48,630 nucleotides of DNA from an uncultured bacterium (GTDB lineage: Bacteria; Bacillota; Clostridia; Lachnospirales; Lachnospiraceae). Both the position numbers and the translations under genes were made by a program. Location: positions 1 through 48,630 of the forward strand of contig CANRVD010000013.1 of assembly GCA_947643145.1 (NCBI GenBank). The letters are read 5' to 3'. This document shows, one piece after another, positions 25,935 to 34,123 of this stretch (position 1 is the stretch's first letter; each line of letters starts with the position of its first letter). Under the pieces are notes generated by a model that was not told where the DNA came from, ran no database searches, and was given only the letters and a program-made list of their open reading frames with translations.

Positions 25935-26010
25935 TCATTTCTGTTACATAAAAAGAACTAAAGTTCTTGCAATGTTTGTGCAAGCAACGCGCAGCCACAA
26001 ATTTGCCGGC
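25935..26010. repeat. Intergenic palindromic repeat, copy 2
   Basis: Inverted copy of the element at 13255-13348: shared ATAAAAAGAACTAAA, GTTCTTGCAATGTTTGTG and the CTCATTTCTG end, then divergent sequence around a GCGCAGC centre. Confidence 0.6.
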
Positions 26011-26036
26011 ATTGCCGCACAAATAAGTCTGTCCGT

Positions 26037-26086
26037 AAAAGAACAGATTATAATGAATAAAACTATCACATTACAATCTGTTCTTT
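26037..26086 (-). terminator. Probable flagellin terminator
   Basis: 18-bp stem (arms 26038-26055 and 26069-26086, one wobble pair) followed on the minus strand by TTTTAC, 36 bases after the flagellin stop. Confidence 0.65.
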
Positions 26087-26121
26087 ACTACATTTCCAAA
26101 TATTTTCCAAACGCAATATCA

Positions 26122-26883
26122 TTACATATAAAAAACAGAAAGTTTCCTTCTTTCATCATCCTGCTGTCTTTTTTGCATAATGAAACGATAGGTCTGCAAA
26201 ATATTCTGCTTATCGCTCTCAGACACTGCCTTTGCAATATCTGTGTCCTTCATCCTGCTTGTAGCAGCGGTCAGGTTATATGATGTCTGAGTATTATACC
26301 CGATTGTAAAATCCAAGGCATTGCTCTGTGCACCAATGCTGCTCCGTTCTGAGGACAATTTATCCAAAGCATCATCAATTGTCTTAAGGGAAAAATCCTT
26401 TGTTACATCAAAGTCCTGTATACCAAGTGATTCTAATGTAAGATTTCCCGTATTCAAATCATGACCTGAACCATCTGCATTTGATGCAATGTGCATATTG
26501 TCATTTGAGCCGTCCAAAAGCTTCTTCGTATTAAATTCTGTATTGTTTGCAATATCAGAAATCCCCTGCTTAAGCTGGTCTACCTCATACTGGATTGCCT
26601 GACGGTCTGTGTCTGACAAAACAGCAGTATTGGAAGCCTGCACTGCAAGTTCACGAATCCGCTGAAGACTGTCTGCAACGCCTGACATCGCACCATCTGC
26701 AACATTGAGTGCAGATTTACCATCCTCAGCATTTCTCTCACCCACATTATACCCATTAATCTGCGAAATTTCCTTCTCAACAATCCCAAGTTCAGCAGCA
26801 CCGTCCGCTGCACTCTGCAGCTTCGTACCACTTGCTATCTGGCTATAATAGTTGCTTCCTGAAATTCCTGCTACATTGCTCAT
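26122..26883 (-). CDS. Short atypical flagellin-like protein
   Basis: 253 residues with the flagellin N-terminal coiled-coil (GTKLQSAADGAAELGIVEKEI, then SLQRIRELAVQASNT) and the C-terminal helix (SSIGAQSNALDFTIGYN, then SRMKDTDIAKAVSESDKQNIL). It lacks the standard MxxxHNxxA start of about 30 residues, and instead of the usual ANQ...LL ending finishes with a charged stretch QKRQQDDERRKL. I have seen similar orphan proteins in Lachnospiraceae. No other flagellar gene is in the window. It might be a minor filament part or an unrelated secreted helix-bundle. GGAGG is eight bases before ATG 26883; a GTG at 26892 overlaps the SD. Confidence 0.82.
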   Translation of the reverse strand: MSNVAGISGSNYYSQIASGTKLQSAADGAAELGIVEKEISQINGYNVGERNAEDGKSALNVADGAMSGVADSLQRIRELAVQASNTAVLSDTDRQAIQYEVDQLKQGISDIANNTEFNTKKLLDGSNDNMHIASNADGSGHDLNTGNLTLESLGIQDFDVTKDFSLKTIDDALDKLSSERSSIGAQSNALDFTIGYNTQTSYNLTAATSRMKDTDIAKAVSESDKQNILQTYRFIMQKRQQDDERRKLSVFYM

Positions 26884-27115
26884 ACCAAACACCTCCTTCC
26901 ATTCTTATCATTCTATGCATTAAATACTAATGCCACCACTGAATACTCCTCCCCCTGCCTGATACTTCTTCTATCCACTATCAGTTTATCACAATCAAGA
27001 AAATCTAACAAGTTACTATTCGTGCTATTCTAAAGAACATGCGTAGAAACAGCCAAAAATAGTATACATATCAACCAAATCTTTCCATCTTTTAATTGAC
27101 AACTCGTCCCTGCAA

Positions 27116-27177
27116 TGTTACTATCACCTATAATAGTTCCTATTCACGAGTAGTAACTATTATAGGTGATAGTAACA
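27116..27177. repeat. Perfect 23-bp inverted repeat
   Basis: Arms 27116-27138 and 27155-27177 are exact complements around a 16-base loop containing TATTCACGAGTAG. No T-run follows. It is 34 bases before the DUF1292 start and would form a very stable hairpin in its leader. Confidence 0.8.
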
Positions 27178-27211
27178 GGCAAACCATGAAAGCAAGCAGA
27201 AAGGGGTTTAT

Positions 27212-27595
27212 ATGAACGATAGAAACAGAGATTTATTTTTTAATGAAGACAGCGATTACTCTGTATCCATTTCCATAACAGACGAAGATGGCAAAGAGGA
27301 AGAGGCTGAATTAATTGCTTCGATTGAAATTGAAGAATTAGGCAGGGAATTTGTTGCCGTACTTCCAGAATCACAAAACGGCAATAGCGAAATGGAGGCC
27401 TTAATTTTAGAATATACCGAAGACGAAAACGGCGACCCTGTCTTTTCCGCCATAGATGATGATGAAGTATTAGGACTTGCTGCAGATGCATTTAACCAGT
27501 TCTTCTCTGATAATGAAGAAGAGGAAGAAAACAGCGGTGATTACCTCGAAGACATTGGCTCTATCATTCCAGGTGTATCCATAAAGAAGGATTAG
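27212..27595 (+). CDS. DUF1292 acidic protein
   Basis: 127-residue, strongly acidic cytoplasmic protein. The DUF1292 core is visible: ITDEDGKEEEAELIASIEIEELGREFVAVLPE followed by ILEYTEDENGDPVFSAIDDDEVLGLAADAFNQ. The function of the family is unknown; in many Firmicutes it is beside yrzL/yqgF, which are not here. AAGGGG precedes ATG 27212. The leader has a perfect 23-bp hairpin and a terminator follows at 27707-27749. Confidence 0.88.
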   Translation: MNDRNRDLFFNEDSDYSVSISITDEDGKEEEAELIASIEIEELGREFVAVLPESQNGNSEMEALILEYTEDENGDPVFSAIDDDEVLGLAADAFNQFFSDNEEEEENSGDYLEDIGSIIPGVSIKKD

Positions 27596-27612
27596 CATAC
27601 AGAACTTGTATA

Positions 27613-27690
27613 AAAAAGTGTACCGACTTCGCTGGTGCGCTAGCAAAAATTCCTTTGGAATTTTTGTTGGCGTTCCACTACATTTCGTTC
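27613..27690. repeat. Imperfect palindrome with CAAAAATTCC stem
   Basis: A 10-bp stem CAAAAATTCC/GGAATTTTTG with a short loop at about 27645-27668, inside a longer imperfect dyad. Non-coding; looks like a decayed small mobile element. Confidence 0.4.
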
Positions 27691-27706
27691 AGTTTCCTAT
27701 AAGTTT

Positions 27707-27749
27707 AAAAGGGGGTTGTCCCACTAAAATTAGTGCGACAGCCCCTTTT
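27707..27749 (+). terminator. Intrinsic terminator after DUF1292 gene
   Basis: AAAAGGGG...TGTC...ACT, loop, AGT...GACA...CCCCTTTT. The rest of 27596-28093 holds two palindromic repeats and no gene that I can support. Confidence 0.82.
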
Positions 27750-27970
27750 CTGCTGTTTCATTTCCTTCTGACTTCCTTTATAACCTTCTTTCCTGCTCAG
27801 TCAACCTTTTTTATGATACACTAATTAGACGGAGACGCAGAGAAATCCGTTTCAAGTTTTCATGTAATAAAATTGTAATATTTAACAGAAAAATGTATAA
27901 TATTGTTAATCATTTTGTCGCAAATATTTCTATTCTTTCTAGTATTATATATAGGTTGATGCTAACATCA

Positions 27971-28048
27971 TTATATTGCTTCGGAAGTTAAATATCGCAA
28001 GATTTTGCAACGTCTAAATTGCGATATTTAACTTCCCGAGTAATATAA
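27971..28048. repeat. 30-bp near-perfect inverted repeat
   Basis: Arms 27971-28000 and 28019-28048 match at 27 of 30 positions, with an inner perfect 17-bp part containing GTTAAATATCGCAA. A decayed relative with TTGCGATATTTAAC is at 38813-38860. It lies 46 bases before the L,D-transpeptidase gene. Confidence 0.7.
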
Positions 28049-28093
28049 CCTTATAAAACATATTTATAAAAGAAAAGGGGATTGAGACATACC

Positions 28094-29629
28094 ATGAAAG
28101 CAAAGGAAGAAATAACTGAAACAAGCAAAGCTCCCACGGCAAACAGAAGGCATGCCAAGCTTTCTATTGTATTTGGCGTAACAATCGCTGCAGCCGTTCT
28201 TGTTGTTGCAGGAATGCTTCTTTATCAAAAAGTATTTTACGGGAACCGCTGGTACAAAAACACCTTTATAAATGGTGTAGATGTATCCGGACAAACTCTT
28301 GAAGAATCTAAAAAGAATCTAATTCAGGCCCACAATAACTATGCGCTTACAATCAATGCAAGAGAAAATGGCAGTCTTACGATAGCGGGAAATGACATTA
28401 ACTATCAGTTCGGTATCAGCTCTGCTTTTGATGAACTATTTCAGGCACAGCATGAAAGATTTCAGCTCTTTTCCTCAAGAAACGACAATACCATTGACTA
28501 TGATGTTTCTTATGATGAGGAAGAATTATCCGAATTAATACAACGGGCTGAATTGATTACCGGAAGTACTGATTATCCTATTATAAAACCAAGAAATGCA
28601 ATGGTATCCTTTTCCGAAGAAAAGCAGCAGTATCTTTGTCTGAATGAAGTAAGGGGAAATACCATCAATTTCCATCCGTTTTTATCCGCCATTGAAGATA
28701 CGCTGAAAAAGGCTGAAACTTTAATAGATATTACAGATGAAGAAAAATATCCTGATATTTATAAAGCGCCTAAACTCACTTCTGATAATGAAGAGTTACA
28801 GACCATGTTAAATCTCAGCAACAATGCGGCACTGCGTTATATTACATGGAGTATGGGAGAAGGTGTAACGGAACAAATAACGCCAACGGAAATTTCCCAG
28901 TGGATTACATATAAGAACGGTAAAATTGTCTATGATAACGAAGCAGTTGCCGACTGGATTGAAGCCTTCTGTTTAAAATACAAAACAGTTGGCAAAACCC
29001 GTACCATTAAATCGCATAATGGCAAAAAAGTAAAAATCTATGGCGGTGATTATGGATGGCAGCTTGATTATGAAAAAACCCTTACTCAGGCAAAAAAAGC
29101 ATTGAAAAAAGACATTGATATGAAACTGACAGAAGCATATATCAATGAACCAACTGCCAAAAACCAAAAAGCGTTAACGCAAAAACGAAAAGTAATTTAT
29201 GCGAATACCGCCTTTAAAATGGATTATGAAAACTTTACGAACGACTGGGATGAAAAGAATTATATTGAGATTTCCATTAAAGACCAAAAAGTCTATGTAT
29301 TCCGCAAAGGCAAAGTAGTCTTTAAATGCCGTTGCATTACCGGCAGGCCGGAAGAAGACCGCCGCACCCCAACCGGCGCCTTCTTTATTAAAGAACACAG
29401 AGAAGAATATACCCTGACAGGTGCTGATTACTCCACACCTGTCAAAAACTGGGTTCGTATTACCTGGACTGGCACCGGCTTCCATCCTGCCACCTGGCAG
29501 CCGTGGTCCTCTTGGACAAAGGACATGTATAAGACAAGAGGCTCACACGGGTGCATCAATCTTTCTGTACCGGATGCCGAAAAGATATACAAATTAACAA
29601 AATACCGGGAAGCCGTTTTTATCTACTAA
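28094..29629 (+). CDS. L,D-transpeptidase (YkuD) with PG-binding domains
   Basis: 511-residue membrane-anchored wall enzyme that makes 3-3 cross-links in peptidoglycan. One membrane segment (about 30-50), two stretches like the peptidoglycan-binding_4 domain (INGVDVSGQTLEESKKNL near 60 and a second near 230-310), then the YkuD domain ending in TRGSHGCINLSVPDA with catalytic H485 and C487. L,D-transpeptidases resist most penicillins but not carbapenems. ATG 28094 is chosen; AAGGGG is 13 bases away, and a TTG at 28082 lies too near the SD. Its stop overlaps that of argJ by four bases, tail to tail. Confidence 0.92.
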   Translation: MKAKEEITETSKAPTANRRHAKLSIVFGVTIAAAVLVVAGMLLYQKVFYGNRWYKNTFINGVDVSGQTLEESKKNLIQAHNNYALTINARENGSLTIAGNDINYQFGISSAFDELFQAQHERFQLFSSRNDNTIDYDVSYDEEELSELIQRAELITGSTDYPIIKPRNAMVSFSEEKQQYLCLNEVRGNTINFHPFLSAIEDTLKKAETLIDITDEEKYPDIYKAPKLTSDNEELQTMLNLSNNAALRYITWSMGEGVTEQITPTEISQWITYKNGKIVYDNEAVADWIEAFCLKYKTVGKTRTIKSHNGKKVKIYGGDYGWQLDYEKTLTQAKKALKKDIDMKLTEAYINEPTAKNQKALTQKRKVIYANTAFKMDYENFTNDWDEKNYIEISIKDQKVYVFRKGKVVFKCRCITGRPEEDRRTPTGAFFIKEHREEYTLTGADYSTPVKNWVRITWTGTGFHPATWQPWSSWTKDMYKTRGSHGCINLSVPDAEKIYKLTKYREAVFIY

Positions 29630-30870
29630 GAACGGTAATCCCCGTTGATTTTCACATAGTCATACGTCAGGTCGCAGCCCCAGGCCTTTGCCTGGCTGCT
29701 GCCCTCCTGCAAGTCAATCTTAAGATAAATTTCATCTTCCTTTAATACCTTAGCAGCAAACTCTTCAGAAAATTCTACCCCGGCACCATTACGGCAAACC
29801 GGAACATTCCCTGCCTTTGATGCTATATCTACATTTACTTTCATTATATCAAAATCTGCATCTGCATAGCCGATTGCACAAAGAATTCGTCCCCAGTTTG
29901 CGTCCTCGCCAAACATGGCACATTTCAAAAGACTGGAGCCGATTACGCTTTTTGCCACTGCAATTGCCGTCTCTACATCTTTTGCCCCACTACAGGTACA
30001 CTCCAAAAGTTTAGACGCTCCTTCACCATCTGCCGCTAGCATCTTTGTCATATTTGCCATTACGATATACAAAGCCTGCTTAAATATCTCATAATCTTCT
30101 CCGTTTTCTTTAATCATGGTATTGCCAGCTTTGCTATTTGCCATAACACTAACCATATCATTAGTTGAAGTATCTCCATCAATAGACAGACAGTTATATG
30201 TTACTTTTACAACCTCGCTCAATGCTTTTTGCAGCATCTCAGTTGAAACTGCCGCGTCCGTTGTAATAAAATTCAAAGTCGTTGCCATATTTGGATGAAT
30301 CATTCCACTGCCCTTTGCCATCCCACCAAGCCTACAGATTTTTCCTTCAATTACAAACTCTACAGCCACTTCTTTTTTGACAGTATCAGTAGTCATAATT
30401 GCTGTTGCCGCTTCTACATTACCTTTTTCAGAAAGCCCTTTTACCAATGCCTGCATTCCATTAGCAAACGGCTCTATCGACATCGGCTGCCCAATCACGC
30501 CGGTTGATGCTACAATTACCTCCTCAGCCGCAATTCCCAGTTCCTTAGCTGCCAGCGCACAGGTCTGCTCTGCTACCCAGACTCCATTGGCATTGCAGGT
30601 ATTGGCATTTTTAGAATTGACAATCACAGCCTTTGCCACGCCCCCCGTCTTTTTTAAATGCTCCTGAGTCACCAAAATCGGTGCGCCTTTTACTTTATTT
30701 AATGTATAAACCGCGGCAGCATTGCAGGCATCCTCACTGTAAATCATACCCAAATCATTTTTATTCCTGTCTGGATTGATTCCACAATTCAAACCATTTG
30801 CCACAAAACCCTGCGCAGCACAAACACCACCTTCGATATACGTATATCCTTCAAACTTCTCCATTGTCAT
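29626..30870 (-). CDS. argJ: Glutamate N-acetyltransferase / amino-acid acetyltransferase
   Basis: 414-residue bifunctional ornithine acetyltransferase of arginine synthesis; it recycles the acetyl group from N-acetylornithine to glutamate. Like other ArgJ proteins it should self-cleave into two chains; the site is the A-T bond in KGSGMIHPNMATTLNF, with Thr becoming the nucleophile. Other supports are NSKNANTCNANGV and DGDTSTNDMV. GGGAG lies four bases before ATG 30870. Unusually it stands alone, without argC, argB, argD or argF beside it. Its promoter has an extended -10 at 30921-30916. Confidence 0.95.
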   Translation of the reverse strand: MTMEKFEGYTYIEGGVCAAQGFVANGLNCGINPDRNKNDLGMIYSEDACNAAAVYTLNKVKGAPILVTQEHLKKTGGVAKAVIVNSKNANTCNANGVWVAEQTCALAAKELGIAAEEVIVASTGVIGQPMSIEPFANGMQALVKGLSEKGNVEAATAIMTTDTVKKEVAVEFVIEGKICRLGGMAKGSGMIHPNMATTLNFITTDAAVSTEMLQKALSEVVKVTYNCLSIDGDTSTNDMVSVMANSKAGNTMIKENGEDYEIFKQALYIVMANMTKMLAADGEGASKLLECTCSGAKDVETAIAVAKSVIGSSLLKCAMFGEDANWGRILCAIGYADADFDIMKVNVDIASKAGNVPVCRNGAGVEFSEEFAAKVLKEDEIYLKIDLQEGSSQAKAWGCDLTYDYVKINGDYRS

Positions 30871-30915
30871 ATAACTCCCTGCCTTTCCAACATTTCTCCA
30901 TATTACTGTTTTGCT

Positions 30916-30921
30916 ATTATA
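30916..30921 (-). promoter_or_regulatory. argJ promoter, extended -10
   Basis: Minus strand TGCTATAAT, a consensus -10 with upstream TG. The -35 (TTCGCC, 18 bases away) is poor. I see no ARG box. Confidence 0.6.
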
Positions 30922-30963
30922 GCAGATATTTCCACAAATGGCGAACTTTTTTAGCTTATAGGA

Positions 30964-33456
30964 TTACATATTTTTCCGATACAAGACCCGAATTGAATTC
31001 AGCACACAAAGCATTGCCACCCCGGAATCAGCAAATACAGCCATCCACATGGATGCGATTCCACAAAGCCCCAGTACCATAACCGCTGCTTTCACCGCCA
31101 GTGCAAAAATAACATTTTCCTTTGCAATCCGGCTGGTTGCTTTTGCAATACGAAAACTTTCTACTAAAGCAGTCAGGCGTGAAGTCATAAATACAACATC
31201 CGCTGCTTCAATCGCCGCATCCGCACCGCTTCCCATCGCTGCTCCAACGTCTGCTCCGGCAAGCACCGGCGCATCATTAATCCCGTCTCCGATAAACATG
31301 ACTGCTCCATGCTCCCCACGAAGCTTTTCAAGATTTTTCAACTTATCTTCTGGCATCTGGCGTGCAAAAACTTCCTGAATGCCCGTAGCTTCCTGCACAG
31401 CCTGCGCATTTTTCTGTGTATCTCCAGTCAGCATGGCAGTATAAAGCCCCTGATTTGCCATTGCCTGAATCGCATCCTTAGAATCCTGCTTAATGATATC
31501 ATTAATCACAATTCTGCCTGCATATTTTCCGTCTTTTGCGACAAAAACCTCCGTCCCAGCATCTTTCAAATCCTTCTGTGGCACGGCAATCCCAAAGTGC
31601 TTCAAAAGCTTCTGGTTTCCACACAGAATTGATGCACCATCCAGTGCAATTTCCATGCCCTCACCGGAAATTTCCTTTACTTCATCTGGTGTGCCATAGG
31701 CAATCTTACGTTCCGCCACAGCCTCTCTGATACTGACTGCAATTGGATGTGTTGATGCATTCTCTGCACTGGCCGACCATGCTAAAATCTGCTCCTCTGT
31801 AAATCCTTCCATTGCTTGAACAGAAGCTACCTTAAAATTGCCCTCTGTAATCGTTCCTGTTTTATCCATAACTACTGTTTTAATATCTGCAAGCATTTCT
31901 AAAGAAGCTCCACCCTTAAAAAGTATTCCACGCTTGGACCCTGCACCGATTCCAGCAAAAAAGGCAAGTGGCACGCTTAGCACCAATGCACAAGGACAGC
32001 TTATAATCAAAAATGACAATGCCGTATAAATCCATTTCATCCATTCCCCTGTCAGCAATGATGGGATTATCGCCGTTCCTAAAGCAAGAAATACAACAAA
32101 AGGAGTATACACTCTGGCAAATTTAGTTATAAAACGGTCTATTTTAGGCTTGGAAGCTGCAGCATTCTCGACTGCTTCCAAAATTCTTGTTACCATTGAA
32201 TCCTCTAACAGCTTTTCTACCTTAAGATAAAGTACCCCAGAAGTATTTACACAACCGGACAACACCTGGCTGCCCTCCTTCACTGCAACTGGAACAGGTT
32301 CTCCTGTGACCGCAGATGTATCAATGCGGCTTTCTCCACGGATTACCAAACCATCTAATGGAATGCGGTCTCCCGGGCGAATCTCAATGATGTCTCCTAT
32401 CACCGCATCCTCTGGATTCATTTCTGTCACTTTATTATTTTTATATAAACGTATAACCTCTGGACGCATATCCACTGCATCCATAATCTGTTTTCTGCTT
32501 TTGTTAACTGCCACATCCTCAAAAAATTCACCTACACGGTAAAAAAGCATGACGCCAACTGCCTCTGCAAAATCTCCAATTACAAAGGCACCAATGGTAG
32601 CAATCGTCATAAGAAAATTCTCGTCAAACATCTTGCCGCGGAAGAGATTCTTTCCTGCAGTAACAACAATCCCCCCTCCCAAAATAACATATGCAGCAAC
32701 AAATAACCCATTTGCAAGATATGAAACATTTAGGAAACGTTCTGCCAGTACTGCTGCCAGGAAGAACACTGCCCCAGAAATCAAAGTGGTACATTCCATA
32801 TTTTCCAATAAAACATTCTTCTTTTTTTCCACAACTGCATTTTCCTGATTGCTTCCATACTCCTCATAGTGGTGTTCCTGTTCTCCAGAAGAATGTTCGT
32901 TATGACAACTGCCTTCCCTATGGTGTTGCTTATGATGGCATCCACATTCTTCTCCTTCATGATGATGCTCATGGCGGCATCCACATTCTTCCTCATGATG
33001 ATGCTCATGGCGGCATCCGCATTCTTCCTCATGATGGTGCTCATGGTGGCACCCGCATCCCTTTTCCTCATGATGATGCTCATGGCGATACCCACATTCT
33101 TCTCCTTCATGATGATGCTCATGGTGGCACCCGCATCCCTCTTCCTCATGATGATGCTCATGGCGGCATCCACACTCCTCCCCATGATGATGGTGTTCAT
33201 GCTCTCCACGGGAATTTTCTTTGTATGAAGTATGCCTTCTGGTCAACTTTTCAATTTTTGTTCCCGGCTCCATTTTATCCGCCAGCTCTTGCAAAGCTGG
33301 TAAAACCAAATCTGGATTTTCTGCTTCCACTAACAACTGCTGTGTTGCAAAAGTCAAAGTCACCTGCTCTATCTGAGGCAATCCATTCATTTTTGCCTCT
33401 AATTTTGCCGCACAGTTTGCGCAATCAATTCCGGTAATAGAATATTTCTTTTTCAT
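30964..33456 (-). CDS. Zinc/cadmium P1B-type ATPase with His/Cys repeat array
   Basis: 830-residue metal efflux pump. HMA domain with CANC (residues 12-15 region of GIDCANCAAKLE); then residues 85-200 hold about seven copies of a unit like HEHHHEEECGCR; then eight membrane helices with TGEP (384-387), CPC metal site (487-489), phosphorylated DKTGT (531-535), the HP locus near 573 and GDGINDAPVLA. CPC with a final K/D pair indicates Zn2+, Cd2+ or Pb2+. GAGGAG lies before ATG 33456. It has its own promoter with an ArsR-type operator and lies next to the ArsR gene. The repeat probably chelates or senses zinc. Confidence 0.94.
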   Translation of the reverse strand: MKKKYSITGIDCANCAAKLEAKMNGLPQIEQVTLTFATQQLLVEAENPDLVLPALQELADKMEPGTKIEKLTRRHTSYKENSRGEHEHHHHGEECGCRHEHHHEEEGCGCHHEHHHEGEECGYRHEHHHEEKGCGCHHEHHHEEECGCRHEHHHEEECGCRHEHHHEGEECGCHHKQHHREGSCHNEHSSGEQEHHYEEYGSNQENAVVEKKKNVLLENMECTTLISGAVFFLAAVLAERFLNVSYLANGLFVAAYVILGGGIVVTAGKNLFRGKMFDENFLMTIATIGAFVIGDFAEAVGVMLFYRVGEFFEDVAVNKSRKQIMDAVDMRPEVIRLYKNNKVTEMNPEDAVIGDIIEIRPGDRIPLDGLVIRGESRIDTSAVTGEPVPVAVKEGSQVLSGCVNTSGVLYLKVEKLLEDSMVTRILEAVENAAASKPKIDRFITKFARVYTPFVVFLALGTAIIPSLLTGEWMKWIYTALSFLIISCPCALVLSVPLAFFAGIGAGSKRGILFKGGASLEMLADIKTVVMDKTGTITEGNFKVASVQAMEGFTEEQILAWSASAENASTHPIAVSIREAVAERKIAYGTPDEVKEISGEGMEIALDGASILCGNQKLLKHFGIAVPQKDLKDAGTEVFVAKDGKYAGRIVINDIIKQDSKDAIQAMANQGLYTAMLTGDTQKNAQAVQEATGIQEVFARQMPEDKLKNLEKLRGEHGAVMFIGDGINDAPVLAGADVGAAMGSGADAAIEAADVVFMTSRLTALVESFRIAKATSRIAKENVIFALAVKAAVMVLGLCGIASMWMAVFADSGVAMLCVLNSIRVLYRKNM
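32895..33190 (-). repeat. Tandem repeats encoding the His/Cys array
   Basis: Roughly seven imperfect units of 39-51 bases rich in CAYGARCAYCAYCAY and TGYGGNTGYCGBCAY codons. Alternating unit types (CGCRHEHHHEE and CGCHHEHHHEG) point to expansion by slippage or unequal exchange. Confidence 0.85.
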
Positions 33457-33533
33457 AGGCTCCTCATTTCTGCATATACCTTATGCTATTTTTAACTCAA
33501 AAAGTACGAATCTGAAAACATTTTTCATTTTAC

Positions 33534-33560
33534 TTGTTCATATGAACAACCATTCATATG
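33534..33560. promoter_or_regulatory. ArsR/CzrA-type metal operator
   Basis: Overlapping dyads TTGTTCATATGAACAA (33534-33549) and CATATGAA-N6-TTCATATG (33539-33560), the latter like the 12-2-12 CzrA/SmtB operator. It lies just downstream of the ATPase -10. Confidence 0.8.
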
Positions 33561-33569
33561 TTTGATAAA

Positions 33570-33598
33570 AATATACCACTTTACTCACCAAAATGCAA
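33570..33598 (-). promoter_or_regulatory. Zinc ATPase promoter
   Basis: Minus strand TTGCAT (33598-33593), 17 bases, TATATT (33575-33570). Confidence 0.78.
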
Positions 33599-33627
33599 CC
33601 CCTATTTAACAAAAACCACAAATCATC

Positions 33628-33984
33628 CTACTCCTCCACATGCTCAATTCCCTGGCTCAAAATCGTAAAAACATGCTCATCTGCCAATGTATAAAGCACA
33701 TTTTTTCCCTCCTTACGATATTTTACCAAGCGATTCTGCTTTAACACACGAAGCTGGTGCGAAATAGCACTCTGTGTCATATTGAGCAGATTCGCAATAT
33801 CATATACACACATTTCATTTTCATACAAAGCATACAAAATCTTAATTCGTGTTGAATCACCAAAAACCTTAAACAAATCTGCCAATTCATATAGCTCACT
33901 CTCTATTGGCATTTTCTCCTCAATCTCTTTGGCTGTATCCGGACTGATTGTCATATATTCATTCTCTTTTTCCACTGCTTTCAT
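33628..33984 (-). CDS. ArsR-family metal-sensing repressor, CzrA/NmtR-like
   Basis: 118-residue winged-helix repressor. ELADLFKVFGDSTRIKILYAL and the recognition helix TQSAISHQLRVLK are canonical. The alpha-5 helix reads DEHVFTILSQGIEHVEE, with the D-x-H...H-x-x-E/H spacing of the alpha-5 zinc site; a single Cys in alpha-3 (EMCVYD) would not make an arsenic or cadmium alpha-3 site. It therefore probably senses zinc and represses the ATPase. AGGAGGGG is only two bases from ATG 33984; a GTG at 33975 has better spacing and could be used. It lies 171 bases upstream of the ATPase on the same strand. Confidence 0.9.
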   Translation of the reverse strand: MKAVEKENEYMTISPDTAKEIEEKMPIESELYELADLFKVFGDSTRIKILYALYENEMCVYDIANLLNMTQSAISHQLRVLKQNRLVKYRKEGKNVLYTLADEHVFTILSQGIEHVEE

Positions 33985-34006
33985 CCCCTCCTGCTTCCAT
34001 AGTTAC

Positions 34007-34051
34007 GCCTGTGTACCGATGCATTAACTCCCACATACACAGGCGCATACC
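34007..34051. repeat. 10-bp hairpin between ArsR and glycosyltransferase genes
   Basis: CGCCTGTGTA and TACACAGGCG around an 18-base or so loop. No T-run; could be an ArsR autoregulatory dyad or leader structure. Weak. Confidence 0.35.
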
Positions 34052-34123
34052 AAATTACAAGCTTGTCTATCCTGGCACATTACATGTTACTAAGGCCAGT
34101 TTTACTGACACAGGCATCTGACA

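Noticed and set aside
26122..26200. Frameshift at the flagellin C-terminus
   Set aside because: The odd charged ending looks at first like a frameshift, but other frames do not recover the usual ending and I recall similar endings in related orphan flagellins.
32895..33190. Regular repeats considered as a CRISPR array
   Set aside because: Units are in-frame coding repeats without unique spacers and lie within an ATPase gene.
32691..33437. 248-codon plus-strand reading opposite the zinc ATPase
   Set aside because: It is the antisense of the His/Cys repeats, giving DDAHGGIHILPH-type repeats. The repetitive DNA keeps several frames open.
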